A DNA stretch of 64,000 nt from Desulfobacteraceae bacterium (GTDB taxonomy: Bacteria > Desulfobacterota > DSM-4660 > Desulfatiglandales > Desulfatiglandaceae): contig JAUWMR010000009.1 in NCBI GenBank assembly GCA_030613055.1, forward strand, positions 1 to 64,000, in the 5' to 3' direction. Below are positions 62,664-64,000 of the stretch, one piece after another; positions within the stretch are counted from its first letter, which is position 1; each line of letters starts with the position of its first letter. The position numbers were made by a program, and so were the translations under genes. The notes under the pieces are model-generated. The model was given only the letters and a program-made list of their open reading frames with translations. It had not been told where the DNA came from and made no database searches.

Positions 62664-62708
62664 TTGACAACGTTTCATAGCCATATTATAGCCACAATGT
62701 AATTATCA
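62664..62708 (+). promoter_or_regulatory. Promoter with 11-bp direct repeats before the decarboxylase gene
   Basis: TTGACA (62664-62669), 17-bp spacer, TATAGC (62687-62692): a good sigma-70-type promoter. Three contiguous 11-mers cover and follow the -10: CATAGCCATAT (62676-62686), TATAGCCACAA (62687-62697), TGTAATTATCA (62698-62708). They are related to those at 55811-55843 (9 of 11 matches for two of the units). The start codon is about 107 bp downstream. Confidence 0.6.
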
Positions 62709-62814
62709 GGAAATCTGCATTTTCTGATATATCTGCACGATGGGTTACAACGCCCCATGGCGGAGGAACCCTTTATTCAGCATATTTTTAAAAAAAAATG
62801 GAGATCTACTTATT

Positions 62815-63957
62815 ATGACTCTAAATGAAATAATGGACATGTTATATGGCACACTTCACACAACCGGGCTATTTCATTTTCAGTGGAATATTATTATTAT
62901 GTGGGTTGTGGGCTGCATGTTTATCTACTTAGCCATTGCAAAGAAGTATGAACCTCTTTTACTTCTACCAATTGGTTTTGGGATATTTATTGTGAATTTC
63001 CCGCTTGTGCCTCTCATGGGTCATTCCCACGGTCATGCCCAGTTACTCCAGGTATTTTACCACTACGGTCTGGAATGGGAGGTGATACCCTGTATTATTT
63101 TCTTAGGGCTTGGTGCCATGACGGATTTTGGTCCCCTGATTTCCAATCCCAAGACCCTGCTTATAGGCGCTGGCGCGCAATTAGGTGTTTTTATTACGTT
63201 TACGGGCACGGTTTTAGTGGGTTTTACGCTTAAGGAGGCGGCCTCTGTGAGCATTATCGGGGGTGCTGACGGTCCCACGACCATATATTTGACCCAGCAC
63301 TTAGCGCCTCAACTTTTAGGGCCTAATGCCTTAGCCGCGTACTCCTACATGGCGATGGTGCCGCTTATCCAGCCTCCGCTCATGCGATTAATGACCAATG
63401 AAAAGGAGAGGAGTATTCGCATGCGCCAGTTGAGGCCGGTATCCCAGCAGGAGAAGATTCTGTTTCCCATGGTCACGGTTGGTATCATTGCCCTTCTTGT
63501 CCCCTCGGTTATTCCATTAATGGGAATGTTTATGTTAGGCAATCTGATGAAGGAAAGCGGCGTTGTGGAGAGGCTGACCGACACGGCCCAGGGTTCGCTG
63601 ATGAACATTGTGACGATATTTTTAGGTATTTCAGTGGGTGCTACCATGCATGCGGACAAGTTTTTGAGCTGGAAACCTCTTTTTATATTCAGCTTAGGTC
63701 TTGTTGATTTTGCGGTGTGTACGATTGGTGGCATATTGACGGTCAAGATCATGAATCTTTTCTTAGAGGAGAAGATCAATCCGCTTATCGGCTCTGCTGG
63801 TGTATCGGCGGTACCTATGGCGGCGAGGGTCTCCCAGGTGCAGGGGCTGAAATATGACAAGACCAATCATCTTCTGATGCATGCGATGGGGCCGAATCTT
63901 GCGGGCGTGATTGGTTCTGCGGCGGCGGCAGGCATGTTTATCGCCATGTTTGATTGA
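62815..63957 (+). CDS. Sodium-translocating decarboxylase beta subunit (OadB/GcdB/MmdB family)
   Basis: A 380-residue integral membrane protein, the Na+ channel part of biotin-dependent decarboxylases. The signature [20 protein letters not shown] contains the key aspartate, and the C-terminal [18 protein letters not shown] is typical. The decarboxylation substrate (glutaconyl-, methylmalonyl-CoA or oxaloacetate) is set by other subunits not in view; the neighbouring benzoyl-CoA and mutase genes point to glutaconyl- or methylmalonyl-CoA. The ATG at 62815 gives the family start; a longer frame from 62740 lacks support. Confidence 0.9.
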   Translation: MTLNEIMDMLYGTLHTTGLFHFQWNIIIMWVVGCMFIYLAIAKKYEPLLLLPIGFGIFIVNFPLVPLMGHSHGHAQLLQVFYHYGLEWEVIPCIIFLGLGAMTDFGPLISNPKTLLIGAGAQLGVFITFTGTVLVGFTLKEAASVSIIGGADGPTTIYLTQHLAPQLLGPNALAAYSYMAMVPLIQPPLMRLMTNEKERSIRMRQLRPVSQQEKILFPMVTVGIIALLVPSVIPLMGMFMLGNLMKESGVVERLTDTAQGSLMNIVTIFLGISVGATMHADKFLSWKPLFIFSLGLVDFAVCTIGGILTVKIMNLFLEEKINPLIGSAGVSAVPMAARVSQVQGLKYDKTNHLLMHAMGPNLAGVIGSAAAAGMFIAMFD

Positions 63958-63979
63958 TAAAATCGCCGCGCGATTTTAT
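63957..63979. repeat. Small palindrome after the decarboxylase gene
   Basis: ATAAAATCGC-CGC-GCGATTTTAT is a perfect 10-bp stem that begins at the last base of the stop codon. It is too close to the next Shine-Dalgarno (AGAGG) to be an obvious terminator and may only shape the message between two genes. Confidence 0.45.
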
Positions 63980-63993
63980 AAGAGGATTAAAAA

Positions 63994-64000
63994 ATGAAAA
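63994..64000 (+). CDS. Start of a further gene at the window edge (partial)
   Basis: An ATGAAAA behind AGAGG, 37 bp after the decarboxylase gene. Only two codons are visible, so the product is unknown; another decarboxylase subunit would be usual at this place. Confidence 0.3.

Overview
The window looks like the chromosome of an anaerobic, aromatic-degrading member of the Desulfobacterota (former Deltaproteobacteria), probably a sulfate reducer or syntroph. The best marker is a run of three lower benzoyl-CoA pathway genes (had, oah/bamA, dch; 56.8-60.1 kb). Supporting signs are ptb/buk and ADP-forming acyl-CoA ligases, a two-part B12 acyl-CoA mutase, a Na+-pump decarboxylase beta subunit, a giant 2-hydroxyacyl-CoA-dehydratase-activase-type protein, and many short palindromic repeats. 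No rRNA, tRNA, CRISPR array, phage or complete insertion sequence was seen. The taxonomic call is inference from gene content, not a database match.

Layout. (1) 1-9.1 kb, minus strand: an acyl-CoA energy-conservation cluster headed by an IclR regulator: hotdog thioesterase, two ADP-forming acyl-CoA ligase alpha subunits, two tandem phosphate acyltransferases, butyrate kinase, an M24 peptidase, a decayed GNAT fragment and a truncated ADP-forming ligase beta subunit. (2) 9.2-10.2 kb, minus: an AbiEii-like nucleotidyltransferase with a small partner. (3) 10.4-16.1 kb, plus: a lipoprotein adaptor and RND pump bracketed by two TetR paralogues that share the same operator. (4) 16.2-25.4 kb, plus: a helical Ala-rich protein and a small partner, then a tightly packed run phasin-like / patatin / PgsA / CmpB-HD fusion / 1477-aa activase. 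(5) 25.5-29.9 kb, plus: a second phasin-like copy, UbiB/ABC1 kinase, YitT and a second patatin. Regions 4 and 5 look like two versions of one envelope or storage-lipid module.

(6) 29.9-41.1 kb, minus: a LivGHMF-type ABC importer with two periplasmic binding proteins, two acyl-CoA ligases and a small lipoprotein, read as an uptake-and-CoA-activation system for an organic acid. (7) 41.3-42.5 kb, minus: a dGTPase-like HD hydrolase. (8) 43.3-54.6 kb, plus: a housekeeping block rpsB-tsf-pyrH-frr-uppS-cdsA-dxr-rseP-tsaB-psd-pssA-rsmD-coaD-ihfA, with rlpA convergent. (9) 55.9-60.1 kb, plus: SDR-had-oah-dch. (10) 60.4-62.5 kb, minus: acyl-CoA mutase small and large subunits. (11) 62.8-64.0 kb, plus: the Na+-pump decarboxylase beta subunit and the first bases of another gene.

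How the genes may work together (inference): the Liv importer and ligases bring in and activate an acid. Had, Oah and Dch process the dienoyl-CoA made by ring reduction, although no ring reductase lies in the window. The acyl-CoA products could be turned into ATP by Ptb/Buk or ADP-forming ligases, or into a sodium gradient by the decarboxylase. The most unusual features are the twin-TetR RND locus with a shared palindromic operator, the phasin-patatin-PgsA-CmpB/HD-activase operon and its partial duplicate, contiguous 11-bp direct repeats at two catabolic promoters, and a roughly 250-bp foldback element upstream of dxr.
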